From Saccharicrinis sp965230625 (lineage in GTDB: Bacteria; Bacteroidota; Bacteroidia; Bacteroidales; Marinilabiliaceae), in assembly GCA_965230625.1 (NCBI GenBank), contig CBDDLL010000001.1:744001-808000 (forward strand): 64,000 nucleotides of DNA, read 5' to 3'. A program made the position numbers and the translations under genes. Numbering within the stretch: position 1 is the first letter of the stretch; the number at the start of each line of letters is the position of its first letter. A model generated the notes under the pieces. It saw only the letters and a list, made by a program, of their open reading frames with translations. It did no database searches and had not been told where the DNA came from. Below are positions 1 through 9,511 of the stretch, one piece after another.

Positions 1-3000
1 AATACGGTTACTCTTGTACTTTTAGCTCCCGGAAAAGGATCAGCTGATGTAACCGGTACTTTTAACAATTGGGGTTATTCAAGAATGAACAAAACCCCGG
101 ATGGTAAGCGATTTTGGATTCAAATTAATGGATTGACTGCTGGACAAGAATATATCTATCAATATGTTGTTGATGGATCAATTCGTATATCTGATCCATT
201 TGCTGAAAAAATTCTTGATCCTTGGAACGACCATTTAATTCCGGATGCAAATTATCCCGGACTTATTGAATGGAATGACACTTCGAAAGGACTTGCCAGT
301 GTATTTCAAACAGCACAACCTGAGTATGATTGGCAAGTGGAAAATTTTCAGGGGCCTTTAAAGCATCATTTACTCACATATGAACTTCTAGTTCGTGACT
401 TTTCTGAAGAAAGAAGTTTTCAGGGTATCATTGATTCTATAAAGTACTTGAAAAAATTAGGTGTTAATGCTATTGAGCTTTGTCCTGTAAATGAGGTTGA
501 AGGAATGCCTGTATGGGGTTATAGACCAACTCACTATTTTGCCATAGAAAAAACTTATGGTCCTAAAGAAAAATTAAAAGAGTTGATTGATGTAGCACAC
601 CAAAACGGGATGGCTGTTATTATTGATGCGGTTTACAACCATTCTTGGGGACAATCACCGTTAGTTAGCCTTTATTGGAATGCAAATCAAAACCGTCCTG
701 CTTGGGATAATCCATGGTATAATGAAGTAGCTCCTTACGATCCACCAGAAATGCTTTATGGGTACGATTTTAATCATGAAAGTCAATATACAATTGATTT
801 TTTTAATAGAGTAAATAAATTCTGGCTTGAAGAGTACAAAGTTGATGGATTTAGATTAGATCTTACCAAAGGTTTTACTCAAAAACAAACAAGCGGATGG
901 AATGAGTTAGAACAATATGACCAGTCAAGAGTAAATATCATTCGTAATATGGCCAATAATATATGGTCAAATAAAAGTAATGCATATGTTATTCTAGAAC
1001 ACTGGTGTCCAAGCGAAAACGATGCTTTAACATCATCAGGAATGTTAATATGGAACAAATTACATGGAGAAGGAGCTGATTTAGCGATGGGGCAAAATTT
1101 ATATGAAGCTTCACTTGGAGCAGCTCAAACTGATATATTTAAAACATTTACTGGAAGTCATGATGAAGAGCGTATCGCTTACATGATAAAAACCGACGGG
1201 AATTCAAGTGGTGGTTACAATACCAGGAATTTAAGTACCATGACAGATCGAGTTGAATTGTTAGCTGCATTCTTTTATTCTATACCGGGACCAAAAATGT
1301 TGTGGATGTTTGAAGAACAGGCTTGTGATTATTCTATCTTCAGATGCGAAAATGGATCTAATAACAATAGTTGTAAACAAGACATAAAACCAGTTTATTG
1401 GAGCAGTTACATGCAGGATCCAAATAGACAAGATGTTTACAATACTTATTCTGAAATATTAAATCTTCGTAAAAATAACGATGTATTTACTCTAGGATAT
1501 TTTGAAATTGATGAAAATGGAGATGGAATAGCTAATAATGGATTAGGTTCTTTCCGTCAGATACGATTAAAACACGAAAGTATGGATGTTGTACTCATAG
1601 GAAATTTTGGTGTTAATGGCGGAAACATAAAACCTTGGTTTACATCAAACGGTACTTGGTACAACTATTTTAACGAAGAATATCCTACATATGAGTATAC
1701 TGGACAAGACAGTTATTACTTAGCTCCAGGTCAATGGGAATTATTTACAAGCGAACCTATTGCTGATCCTTTTAATGCTCCATCAAACTTAGCTACTTCT
1801 GTTTCAAATGATACGGTATCATTATCATGGATAGATAATACAAATGATGAAACAGGTTTTCAAATTGAACGTTCAGCTACTTCATCAACAAGTGGATTTA
1901 CTTACTTAGAAACAGTAGGTGTAGATAATATATCATTTACTGATGTAGTTCCTGAAGATGGAAAATATTATTACAGGATTCAAGCATTAGGCGAAAATGG
2001 AAAAACATCAGACTACAGTAATGTAGCACAAGCTCAGGTAGGCGAAATTGAAGGAATAAATATACATTATAAGAACATCAATAACTGGAGTAATGTAAAC
2101 ATCTATGTATTTAATTGGGATACAAAAGAAGCAATAACCGGTTGGGAATGGCCAGGTGTACCAATGACCCAAGAAGGTGATTCTCCATGGTACAAATTTA
2201 CAATTAGTGAGGATGTTACTCCAGGAATTGTATTTAACGACGGAGGGTCAAATCAAACAGATGATCTTACAAGAACTACAGATGGTTGGTACGATGGTCA
2301 GTGGCATGATGTATGCCCAGGTGATTGTCCTATACCTCCTGTACCAGTTTTAACAGTAAATCCTACAGGAAAAACATTTACCGGATCAATTACTGTAAAT
2401 CTTTCTGCCACTGAAGGAGGAGTAATAACCTATACACTTGATGATTCTGATCCAATAGAATTCGGAACTGCACTTTCTGGTAATTCATTAACTTTTACAG
2501 AAACGGTTGTTTTAAGAGCTATTGCAGAAAATGATAATGGATATTCTAATGAAATTAGAGAAACATATACATATGACCCTAATGTATGTGATACCATTTA
2601 CTTTTACAATGAAAATAGCTGGAGTACAGTTAATATTTATACATGGGATACAGTAAGCGGATATGAACCTGTTGGAGCATGGCCAGGTACTGGAATGACT
2701 CGTATGGGAACTTCAAATTGGTACTACTGGGAAAATTGTTACGATGGAGACTTAGGTATCGTATTTAATGATGGTAGCGGTCAACAAACCGATGATCAAT
2801 TTAGTAATAGCGGTTATTACTACTATGGAAGCTGGTATACTGATTGTCCGGGAAATTGTCCGGGTGATACTCAAGGGTTAGTATTGCATTATAAAAATTC
2901 TTCTAATTGGTCAAGTCCTCATATTTATTTCTGGAACACATCTCCTGTTTCATTAACTACTAATTGGCCTGGTGAACCTATGGTAGCAGAAGGTGATGGC

Positions 3001-3411
3001 TGGTTTAAATATACTCTTGAAGGTGTAGAATGTGCTAATGTTATTTTCAGTGACAACGGTAACAACCAAACTCCAGATTTAAATTCAATTTGCAAAGAAT
3101 CGTGGTATGATAACGGCTGGGTAAAAAGCTCTAGTCTTAAAGGCGCAGCTTCATTGAATAATGAAGGGGGAGAGTTGTTATTACAACCATATCCAAATCC
3201 ATTTAGCAATGAAATTAATATTACAATATCAGAAGCTAATCTTGATTTAAATATTCAGTTCTACGACATTAATGGACGTGTTGTTTATTCTGAAAATATT
3301 AATTCAAGAAATGGAAATATAACACTCTTACCTGATGTTAAAAAAGGTATTTATTTTATGAAGGTAACTTCACCAGAAGAAACTCAAACATTTAGGATTG
3401 TTAAACGATAA
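1..3411 (+). CDS. Secreted multi-domain alpha-amylase (GH13), 5' end missing
   Basis: This is a starch- or glycogen-degrading alpha-amylase exported by the type IX system. The open frame runs in from base 1, so the signal peptide and true start are outside the window. The visible N-terminus is an E-set (CBM48-like) domain. The GH13 barrel follows, with its four motifs: DAVYNH (nt 625), DGFRLD with the nucleophile Asp (nt 859), an ILEHW motif with the acid Glu (nt 997) and SHDEE (nt 1156). After it come a fibronectin type III domain (nt 1771-2040), three CBM26-like starch-binding modules (about nt 2056-2330, 2587-2865 and 2878-3125) with a chitobiase C-terminal-like module (nt 2341-2580) between the first and second, and a type A T9SS sorting domain (nt 3184-3408, starting PYPNPF). 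It is probably anchored at or released from the cell surface. Preferred substrate is inferred from the CBMs. Confidence 0.92.
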   Translation, partial: NTVTLVLLAPGKGSADVTGTFNNWGYSRMNKTPDGKRFWIQINGLTAGQEYIYQYVVDGSIRISDPFAEKILDPWNDHLIPDANYPGLIEWNDTSKGLASVFQTAQPEYDWQVENFQGPLKHHLLTYELLVRDFSEERSFQGIIDSIKYLKKLGVNAIELCPVNEVEGMPVWGYRPTHYFAIEKTYGPKEKLKELIDVAHQNGMAVIIDAVYNHSWGQSPLVSLYWNANQNRPAWDNPWYNEVAPYDPPEMLYGYDFNHESQYTIDFFNRVNKFWLEEYKVDGFRLDLTKGFTQKQTSGWNELEQYDQSRVNIIRNMANNIWSNKSNAYVILEHWCPSENDALTSSGMLIWNKLHGEGADLAMGQNLYEASLGAAQTDIFKTFTGSHDEERIAYMIKTDGNSSGGYNTRNLSTMTDRVELLAAFFYSIPGPKMLWMFEEQACDYSIFRCENGSNNNSCKQDIKPVYWSSYMQDPNRQDVYNTYSEILNLRKNNDVFTLGYFEIDENGDGIANNGLGSFRQIRLKHESMDVVLIGNFGVNGGNIKPWFTSNGTWYNYFNEEYPTYEYTGQDSYYLAPGQWELFTSEPIADPFNAPSNLATSVSNDTVSLSWIDNTNDETGFQIERSATSSTSGFTYLETVGVDNISFTDVVPEDGKYYYRIQALGENGKTSDYSNVAQAQVGEIEGINIHYKNINNWSNVNIYVFNWDTKEAITGWEWPGVPMTQEGDSPWYKFTISEDVTPGIVFNDGGSNQTDDLTRTTDGWYDGQWHDVCPGDCPIPPVPVLTVNPTGKTFTGSITVNLSATEGGVITYTLDDSDPIEFGTALSGNSLTFTETVVLRAIAENDNGYSNEIRETYTYDPNVCDTIYFYNENSWSTVNIYTWDTVSGYEPVGAWPGTGMTRMGTSNWYYWENCYDGDLGIVFNDGSGQQTDDQFSNSGYYYYGSWYTDCPGNCPGDTQGLVLHYKNSSNWSSPHIYFWNTSPVSLTTNWPGEPMVAEGDGWFKYTLEGVECANVIFSDNGNNQTPDLNSICKESWYDNGWVKSSSLKGAASLNNEGGELLLQPYPNPFSNEINITISEANLDLNIQFYDINGRVVYSENINSRNGNITLLPDVKKGIYFMKVTSPEETQTFRIVKR

Positions 3412-3439
3412 GTATTTGTTAACATAAACCTTTGTCAAC

Positions 3440-3482
3440 AAAACCTCGCAGAAATCTAAGTATTTTTGCGAGGTTTTCTTTT
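3440..3482 (+). terminator. Rho-independent terminator of the amylase gene
   Basis: AAAACCTCGCA (3440-3450) pairs perfectly with TGCGAGGTTTT (3467-3477) around a 16-nt loop. A T-rich tract follows. It lies 28 bases after the amylase stop codon. Confidence 0.85.
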
Positions 3483-3794
3483 TCTTCAAATTTACAATGA
3501 TCCGTTAGTTTTGGTTATAAGTCATTGGTAAGAACTGCGAACACCTCAATACCTATTACTTTATAATTATTTCACTTAATAAATAACTAAACCCGGTTGT
3601 TAACTGTTTAATTATTAGTAATTATACTTATTGATAACCTTTAGATTAAATTGAGTTTTTAATATTAAATTATTATTAATCATTTACATATTTACATCTG
3701 ATATTCAAACATATACATAAATTACAAAAACCGACCATTAGGTCGGATTGTTAAAAATATTAAACTTTGTAACCATAATCAAAATCCATTACCA
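3483..3794. other. AT-rich intergenic region ahead of the nuclease gene
   Basis: No gene is visible. A perfect 6-bp inverted repeat, CCGACC-ATTA-GGTCGG (3731-3746), sits just upstream of a TAAACTTTG sequence (3761-3769). The latter resembles a Bacteroidota -7 promoter element with one extra spacer base. The repeat could be a small operator for the nuclease gene, but nothing more supports that. Confidence 0.4.
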
Positions 3795-5357
3795 ATGAAC
3801 AACAAATACTATTTAATAATTGTCTTATTGACATTAGCTGCATGTATTAATTCTCAATCACTTGAGCAATACTATGCCAGTGCCGAAGGTAAAACAGGAA
3901 GTGAGCTAAAATCCGCACTTCACAGCATTATTAAGAACAACCATGTTTTTTTAAGTTATAGTGGAGCCAGGGATGCTCTAAAAATAACAGACGAAGATCC
4001 TAACAATAGCAATAATGTATTGTTGTTATACACTGGATGGTCATACCCTAAATCGAATTTTGGTGGAAGTGCTACCCAATGGAACCGCGAACATACTTGG
4101 GCCAAATCAATGGGTAATTTTGGTACATCTACGGGGCCTGGAACTGATATCCATCACCTACGACCAACTGATGTAACTGTTAACAGTAAAAGAGGTAATT
4201 TATACTTCGATAATGGAGGATCAGAATATGTTGATAATTCTCGCTATAATGGAGGAAGCGAAGCAACTGGTTGTAAATATGATGGAGATAGTTGGGAACC
4301 TCGTGATGAAGTAAAGGGAGATGTTGCTCGTATGCTTTTTTATATGGCAGTTAGATACGAGGCTGGTGATAAAGTAGATTTAGAACTAGATGAGTACTCT
4401 TCTTCTTCAGGTAAACACGGTAAACTTTCTACTTTACTAGAGTGGCACAAACAAGATCCTGTAAATCAATGGGAATTAGACAGAAATGAAAGAATTTATA
4501 ACATACAAGGAAATCGTAATCCTTTTATTAACCACCCAGAATATGTAGATGCAATTTGGGGAGATGGAAATACTGGTGGAGGTGATGATGATGATGAGTA
4601 TACAAACCTTTTTTTTGAAGATTTTGAATCTCAAACATTAGGTAAGATGTCAGCCTATGATATTATAGGTAACTCAAAAGAGTGGTATAATGATGATCAT
4701 CTTGGCAATCATTTTGCTAAGATGAGTGGATTTACTAATCCTGGTTATATAAAAAACGAAGATTGGCTTATAAATACTAATGCTGTTGATCTAAATGGAT
4801 TTAATGATTTATCCTTTTCATTTATTAGTATGATGAGAATTTATGGTGGTTCAACTACACTAAAAGTTTTTATATCTGATAATTATGATGGCACTTCAAA
4901 TCCTAACAATTTTAATTGGACTGAAGTAACTTCTCAAGCATCTTTCTCTTCTGGAGATTATAATATAGTTTCCTCGGGAGATATTGATCTAACACCATGG
5001 CAAAATAGCTCGATTTACGTGGGTTTTAAGTTCGAAAATAGCGCAAGTGGAAGTAGCACATGGCAAATTGACGATATTAAAATTAAAGGTAAAAAAATAA
5101 CCGCTTCGGTTACTAATAGCAAGTATGATAAATTGGTTATTTACCCCAATCCAGCCTCATCACATATTTCTTTTAATTTAGATGTTAAAGTTAAAGAAGC
5201 TAACATTTATGATCAGGCAGGTAATATTGTTCAAAATATAAGCGCTATTAGCTCAAATTCTCCAATTGAGCTTAATAATCTAAGCAAAGGAATATATGTA
5301 CTAAAGATAATTGATATTGAAGGTAATTCTGCGGTTAAAAAACTTATGATTAAATAA
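3795..5357 (+). CDS. Secreted endonuclease I family nuclease with T9SS sorting domain
   Basis: This is an extracellular nuclease of the endonuclease I (His-Me finger) family, likely non-specific and used for scavenging nucleic acid. The nuclease domain covers about residues 25-255. It contains WNREH (97-100) and DIHHLRPTD (118-126), followed by the conserved N-x-x-RGNLYF block. A Gly/Asp linker leads to a jelly-roll, cleaved-adhesin-like module (about 270-430, starting FFEDFES and ending in WQIDDIKI). The last 75 residues are a type A T9SS sorting domain (YPNPASS...KGIYVLKI). The N-terminus is a hydrophobic signal whose LAAC (14-17) also fits a lipobox, which is odd for a T9SS cargo. It is monocistronic, with a strong bidirectional terminator downstream. 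Confidence 0.9.
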   Translation: MNNKYYLIIVLLTLAACINSQSLEQYYASAEGKTGSELKSALHSIIKNNHVFLSYSGARDALKITDEDPNNSNNVLLLYTGWSYPKSNFGGSATQWNREHTWAKSMGNFGTSTGPGTDIHHLRPTDVTVNSKRGNLYFDNGGSEYVDNSRYNGGSEATGCKYDGDSWEPRDEVKGDVARMLFYMAVRYEAGDKVDLELDEYSSSSGKHGKLSTLLEWHKQDPVNQWELDRNERIYNIQGNRNPFINHPEYVDAIWGDGNTGGGDDDDEYTNLFFEDFESQTLGKMSAYDIIGNSKEWYNDDHLGNHFAKMSGFTNPGYIKNEDWLINTNAVDLNGFNDLSFSFISMMRIYGGSTTLKVFISDNYDGTSNPNNFNWTEVTSQASFSSGDYNIVSSGDIDLTPWQNSSIYVGFKFENSASGSSTWQIDDIKIKGKKITASVTNSKYDKLVIYPNPASSHISFNLDVKVKEANIYDQAGNIVQNISAISSNSPIELNNLSKGIYVLKIIDIEGNSAVKKLMIK

Positions 5358-5363
5358 ACCCAG

Positions 5364-5520
5364 AAATGTCATTAGACTATCTATTACATATTCAAACATC
5401 TTCAAAATCAATCATTTCATTGCATTTGTACTCGTCAGCATAGCTTCAGCTATGACTCCTCATCCAAATACTTGATTTTATTGCTGTTTGAATCTTCATT
5501 ATAATACTCCAATGACATAT
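5364..5520. repeat. Foldback (MITE/REP-like) intergenic palindrome, about 157 bp
   Basis: The whole stretch folds on itself imperfectly. AATGTCATTAGACTAT (5365-5380) pairs with the complement of ATACTCCAATGACATAT (near 5503-5520), and TTCAAACA (5391-5398) pairs with TGTTTGAA on the right. At the centre is the tight hairpin CATAGC-TTCA-GCTATG (5439-5454). Only one copy occurs in this window, so its status as a dispersed element is inferred from its architecture. Confidence 0.6.
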
Positions 5521-5541
5521 CTGTGATAAATATTAAAACTT

Positions 5542-5592
5542 AAAAAAGAAATCCCAGTCAATAAGCGAGTTATTGAATGGGATTTCTTTTTT
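5542..5592. terminator. Bidirectional terminator between convergent genes
   Basis: AAAAAAGAAATCCC (5542-5555) is the exact reverse complement of GGGATTTCTTTTTT (5579-5592). An inner TCAATAA/TTATTGA stem extends the hairpin. A-tract and T-tract flanks let it stop transcription from both the nuclease gene (+) and the protease gene (-). Confidence 0.9.
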
Positions 5593-5609
5593 AACGAATT
5601 CTTAGTATA

Positions 5610-7346
5610 TTATTTCATACTTCTTTTATCACCTGCATGACTCAAAAGAGTCCCACTCAAGATTCCAGAATATTGAGATTGATCTGTTAACAACTCAATT
5701 GCTTTTTCAACTTCCTCATCATCTTTTAGAGAAAATTTAATCGCTCCTTTCTGAAAGTAATAACGTTTAACTATTTCATTAGCTAAAAGTTCACTAACCT
5801 GATCTTTAAAAATATCTAAATCTTTCTGTACATCAAGAGTTAATAGTTTTTCCAACTCTTCAAACTCTCCTTGTGCCTTAGAGTAATAATGCTCTTTTTT
5901 CGCTGTTTTTTTCAATTCTTTTAAAGCATCCTGAGTAGCTGATTCATATTTAAAATCCTCTTTTTTAGCTACATAACTCTTAAATTCTTCAAATTCCTTA
6001 TCTGATATTTTAAATAGCTCTGGCTTTGCTATTTCATTATTTTTTAAAACAAATTGAGTAGCATAATCGAAAAACATATTTTGAGCAACCAACGCAAAAG
6101 CCAGATTGCTATATTTTTTTCTTTCTATCTTAATATCAGGAGAAACACCTCCCCCATCATAAACACTTCTACCTCCAAAAGTTTTAAATTCAGATATTAA
6201 TGAATCCGGGATTAATCCAACACTACCATCTTCGTTACGATTGCTATAATCAACTGCTTGAATACATCTACCACTTGGAATATAATACTTAGCTGTTGTT
6301 ACTTTTAATTTGGTATTATACGACAAAGGACGTGTTGTTTGAACTAAACCTTTTCCAAACGATCTTTGACCAATTAATACTGCCCTATCCATATCTTGTA
6401 AACTTCCTGCTACAATCTCAGATGCAGATGCAGAACCTCTACTAATTAATACTGCAATAGGACTTATTGTATCAACAGGTTCAGATATTGCACGATAAAC
6501 CTTATCCCATTGACTAACTTTTCCGCGAGTTGAAACAACTTCGCTACCCTTATTTACGAATAGATTTACAATTTTAACTGCATCATCTAATAAACCTCCC
6601 GGATTCCCTCTTAGATCAAGAATAAAACTTTCTGCACCATAATTTTCCTTTAAATCAACTAATGCTTTATTTACCTCTTTGGAACAATCCTGCGTAAAGT
6701 TGTTTAAAATAATCAGACCTGTTTTATCCGAAACCATTCCATAATAAGGAACCGGGTTGATAGATATCTTTTTACGAATAAGTTCTATAGTTAATGGTTT
6801 GCTTTCCCCAGGACGATCTATTTTAAGTTTTAACGGAGTATTAGGACTTCCCTTAAGCAAATTACTTACTTCAGAAGTAGCTTTACCTACTACTTTTACA
6901 TCATCTACTTCCAAAAGTTTATCTCCGGCTTTTAAACCAGCAAGGTGTGCTGGAAACCCCTCATATGGCTCTGCAATAACAACATAATCGCCATTGCGCG
7001 AAATCAACGATCCCATTCCTCCATATTCTCCTGTAGTCATAAACTTAAAATCCTCCATATCATCTTCCGGAATATATGTGGTGTAAGGATCTAGTGATTC
7101 AAGCATTTCATCAATACCTTTTTTTATCAACTTTTCCGGGTTTGTTTCATCCACATAATAACTGTTTAATTCCCTGAAAAGTGTATAAAAAATATCCAGG
7201 TTTTTTACAATGGAAAAGTTCCTTTTATCATCGTTATTAAATCCAACCAGCCCTACTGAAACAACTAAAATAATTAGTGTTCCTCCAATCCATTTTAACC
7301 TACTTTTTTTATCGAAAATCTTCATTTTATGATTATTAGTTTTCAA
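5610..7346 (-). CDS. S41 family C-terminal processing peptidase
   Basis: This is a periplasmic serine protease of the CtpA/Prc type that trims or degrades proteins from their C-terminus. An N-terminal membrane anchor (about residues 18-36) is followed by a short helical region, a PDZ domain (about 95-185) and the S41 catalytic core (about 200-410). The Ser-Lys dyad is visible as RGSASASE (303-310, catalytic Ser likely 307) and SFGKG with Lys332. About 160 further residues form a charged helical C-terminal extension. A second ATG seven codons in (MKIFDKK) is an alternative start. It is transcribed alone and converges on the secreted nuclease gene. Confidence 0.92.
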   Translation of the reverse strand: MKTNNHKMKIFDKKSRLKWIGGTLIILVVSVGLVGFNNDDKRNFSIVKNLDIFYTLFRELNSYYVDETNPEKLIKKGIDEMLESLDPYTTYIPEDDMEDFKFMTTGEYGGMGSLISRNGDYVVIAEPYEGFPAHLAGLKAGDKLLEVDDVKVVGKATSEVSNLLKGSPNTPLKLKIDRPGESKPLTIELIRKKISINPVPYYGMVSDKTGLIILNNFTQDCSKEVNKALVDLKENYGAESFILDLRGNPGGLLDDAVKIVNLFVNKGSEVVSTRGKVSQWDKVYRAISEPVDTISPIAVLISRGSASASEIVAGSLQDMDRAVLIGQRSFGKGLVQTTRPLSYNTKLKVTTAKYYIPSGRCIQAVDYSNRNEDGSVGLIPDSLISEFKTFGGRSVYDGGGVSPDIKIERKKYSNLAFALVAQNMFFDYATQFVLKNNEIAKPELFKISDKEFEEFKSYVAKKEDFKYESATQDALKELKKTAKKEHYYSKAQGEFEELEKLLTLDVQKDLDIFKDQVSELLANEIVKRYYFQKGAIKFSLKDDEEVEKAIELLTDQSQYSGILSGTLLSHAGDKRSMK

Positions 7347-7449
7347 GTTACTTGGTAATATACAATTATAATAACCTCTTATAATTACATTTATACTGAA
7401 TATAAACTCAATAGGTTATTTACTATTCCAATTCTTGACGTTTTTATTC

Positions 7450-8154
7450 TTACTTCTTGTGTAAACCGCACTCTTTTGTATCAGGATTCTCCCAATACCA
7501 ACGTCCGGCTCTTATATCTTCTCCAGGTAAGATAGCTCTTGTACAAGGCTGACATCCAATGCTAGGGTAATCTTTATCGTGAAGCGGATTGTATGGAATT
7601 CCTTTATCTTTAATATAATCCCAAACATCTTTCTCACTCCAGCTTGCTAATGGATTAATTTTTAAAATATTATTATTATCGTCCCATTCTATTACCTGAA
7701 CATTTGTACGAGTAACAGATTGCTCAGCGCGTAAACCACAAATCCAGGCTTCCAATCCTTCAAACGCCCTTTTTAAAGGTTCAAGTTTACGGTGATAACA
7801 ACATTCTTTCCTGTTTTCAATGCTATCATAGAATAAATTAATTCCCTTTTCTTCTACCATTTTTTGCACAGGCTCAGCTTTGGGAGAGTATACCTTTAGT
7901 TTAATTTTATACTTTTTTGAAGTTCGATCAATTAACTCATAAGTTTCGGAGAATAAACGACCTGTATCTAAAGTAAAAATATGTGGATTCTCTTTTACAG
8001 AAGTCAACATTTGAGTTAGCACCTGATCTTCAGCTCCCAAACTCGATGATAATGCAATTTTATCATCGTATTTATCAGCAAAGTATTTTATTACTTCTAT
8101 TGGATTTGTATCTGAAAACTGCTCATTTAGTGCTTTTATTTCTTCATTTGTCAT
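7450..8154 (-). CDS. cysH: Assimilatory adenylylsulfate (APS) reductase, CysH family
   Basis: It reduces activated sulfate to sulfite in assimilatory sulfur metabolism. The ATP-pyrophosphatase-like fold shows SSLGAED near the N-terminus. Cys118-Cys119 and Cys201-x2-Cys204 form the CC...CxxC pattern that binds a [4Fe-4S] cluster, and the C-terminal KECGLH holds the catalytic Cys229. The cluster cysteines point to an APS- rather than PAPS-specific enzyme, from known family behaviour. No other sulfate-assimilation gene is adjacent. A weak -7-like AATCTTTG lies just ahead of the start on the minus strand. Confidence 0.93.
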   Translation of the reverse strand: MTNEEIKALNEQFSDTNPIEVIKYFADKYDDKIALSSSLGAEDQVLTQMLTSVKENPHIFTLDTGRLFSETYELIDRTSKKYKIKLKVYSPKAEPVQKMVEEKGINLFYDSIENRKECCYHRKLEPLKRAFEGLEAWICGLRAEQSVTRTNVQVIEWDDNNNILKINPLASWSEKDVWDYIKDKGIPYNPLHDKDYPSIGCQPCTRAILPGEDIRAGRWYWENPDTKECGLHKK

Positions 8155-8252
8155 TATACAAAGATTGAAAATGCGGTAATAGGTGTTTCAAAAATAACAC
8201 CAAACTACCGCATATAGTTTTATTATAAGTGTTTTAACTTAACTTTAACCAA

Positions 8253-9272
8253 TTATAATTTATCACCAAAGCAAACTCCCATATTTCTTGCTTTAGTAAC
8301 TAACCTGTTACCTGGTTGAACTAATTTAGTTTTACCTCCAACTTCCTCTAATGGTACATGATTAATCTCATTATGCTTTATGCAAACCATTGTTCCAAAA
8401 TTTCTTTCATTTATTAATTTAGCTGCAAAAGCTCCATAACGAGTTGCTAATATACGATCGGCTGGTGATGGAGTACCTCCGCGTTGAACATAACCAAGTA
8501 TTGTTTCCCTGGTTTCCAGTCCTGTTCTCTCTTGAATTTGCTTACCAATATAGCGTGCAGCACTTTTTTTATTAGGTACTTTAATTCCTTCTCCAACAAC
8601 AACAATAGAATATGGCTTACCTCTTTCTGCTCTAGTAATTATAGTATTTGCAACAATATCCATATCATACTCTAACTCAGGTAATAATATAATATCACCT
8701 CCTCCTGCAACGCCAGAATGTAAAGCAATCCAACCTGCATTATGTCCCATAACCTCAATCACCATAACTCTTTTATGAGAGTTTGCTGTAGTATGAAGCC
8801 TATCGATAGCATCAGTAGCAATATTTACTGCAGAATCAAATCCAAATGTAACATCGGTTCCCCAAACATCATTATCAATAGTTTTTGGAAGACCTATTAC
8901 ATTTAATCCTTCTTTAGATAATAAACTTGCAGTACGTTGAGTTCCATTTCCTCCAATACATACCAAAGCATCTAATCCAAGTTTATTATAGTTTTCTATT
9001 ATAACCTGAGGCTTATCTTCAACTGTATCACCCGCTTGAGGTTTAAATGGTTTCATCCTTGAGGTTCCTAAAATTGTTCCTCCTAAAGTTAGAATACCAG
9101 AAAGCTTTGATTCATTTAATGGTTCAGTAGTTAAATCAATTAAGCCACTAAAACCATTCGATATACCAATAACTTCCATACCATATTGAACAATGGCTGT
9201 TTTTCCTACCCCTCTAATCGCTGCATTAATTCCTGGACAGTCTCCTCCCGCTGACAAAATTCCTATCTTCAT
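8253..9272 (-). CDS. pfkA: 6-phosphofructokinase
   Basis: It phosphorylates fructose 6-phosphate to fructose 1,6-bisphosphate in glycolysis. The 339-residue length fits bacterial PFK-A. Visible motifs are GGDCPGINAAIRG (10-22), GGTILGTSR, IGGNGT (106-111), PKTIDND (129-135) and GHNAGW. Phosphoryl-donor determinants are mixed. Gly110 in GGNG is ATP-like, whereas Lys130 before TIDND is the residue usual in pyrophosphate-dependent enzymes, and the usual GGDG Asp is Asn. I call it phosphofructokinase without fixing the donor. It is transcribed alone, with 240 bases of leader region. Confidence 0.93.
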   Translation of the reverse strand: MKIGILSAGGDCPGINAAIRGVGKTAIVQYGMEVIGISNGFSGLIDLTTEPLNESKLSGILTLGGTILGTSRMKPFKPQAGDTVEDKPQVIIENYNKLGLDALVCIGGNGTQRTASLLSKEGLNVIGLPKTIDNDVWGTDVTFGFDSAVNIATDAIDRLHTTANSHKRVMVIEVMGHNAGWIALHSGVAGGGDIILLPELEYDMDIVANTIITRAERGKPYSIVVVGEGIKVPNKKSAARYIGKQIQERTGLETRETILGYVQRGGTPSPADRILATRYGAFAAKLINERNFGTMVCIKHNEINHVPLEEVGGKTKLVQPGNRLVTKARNMGVCFGDKL

Positions 9273-9511
9273 TTTATAACATTTTGATTTTTAATGACAT
9301 TCTATTAAAATAGAACATGCACTATATTATTTGATTTCCCAATTTCTGATAATAGTCATAAAAATTATAAGCTGTAAATTTAATTTAAAAATATCTTTTT
9401 AAGAAGAGTTTGCTGTACAACATTAATTTGAAGTATAGAAGTAAGACATTAGCCTTATTGCATAGCAATAAAGACTGGAATATTATTTAATAATAAACTA
9501 GAATGAAAATA

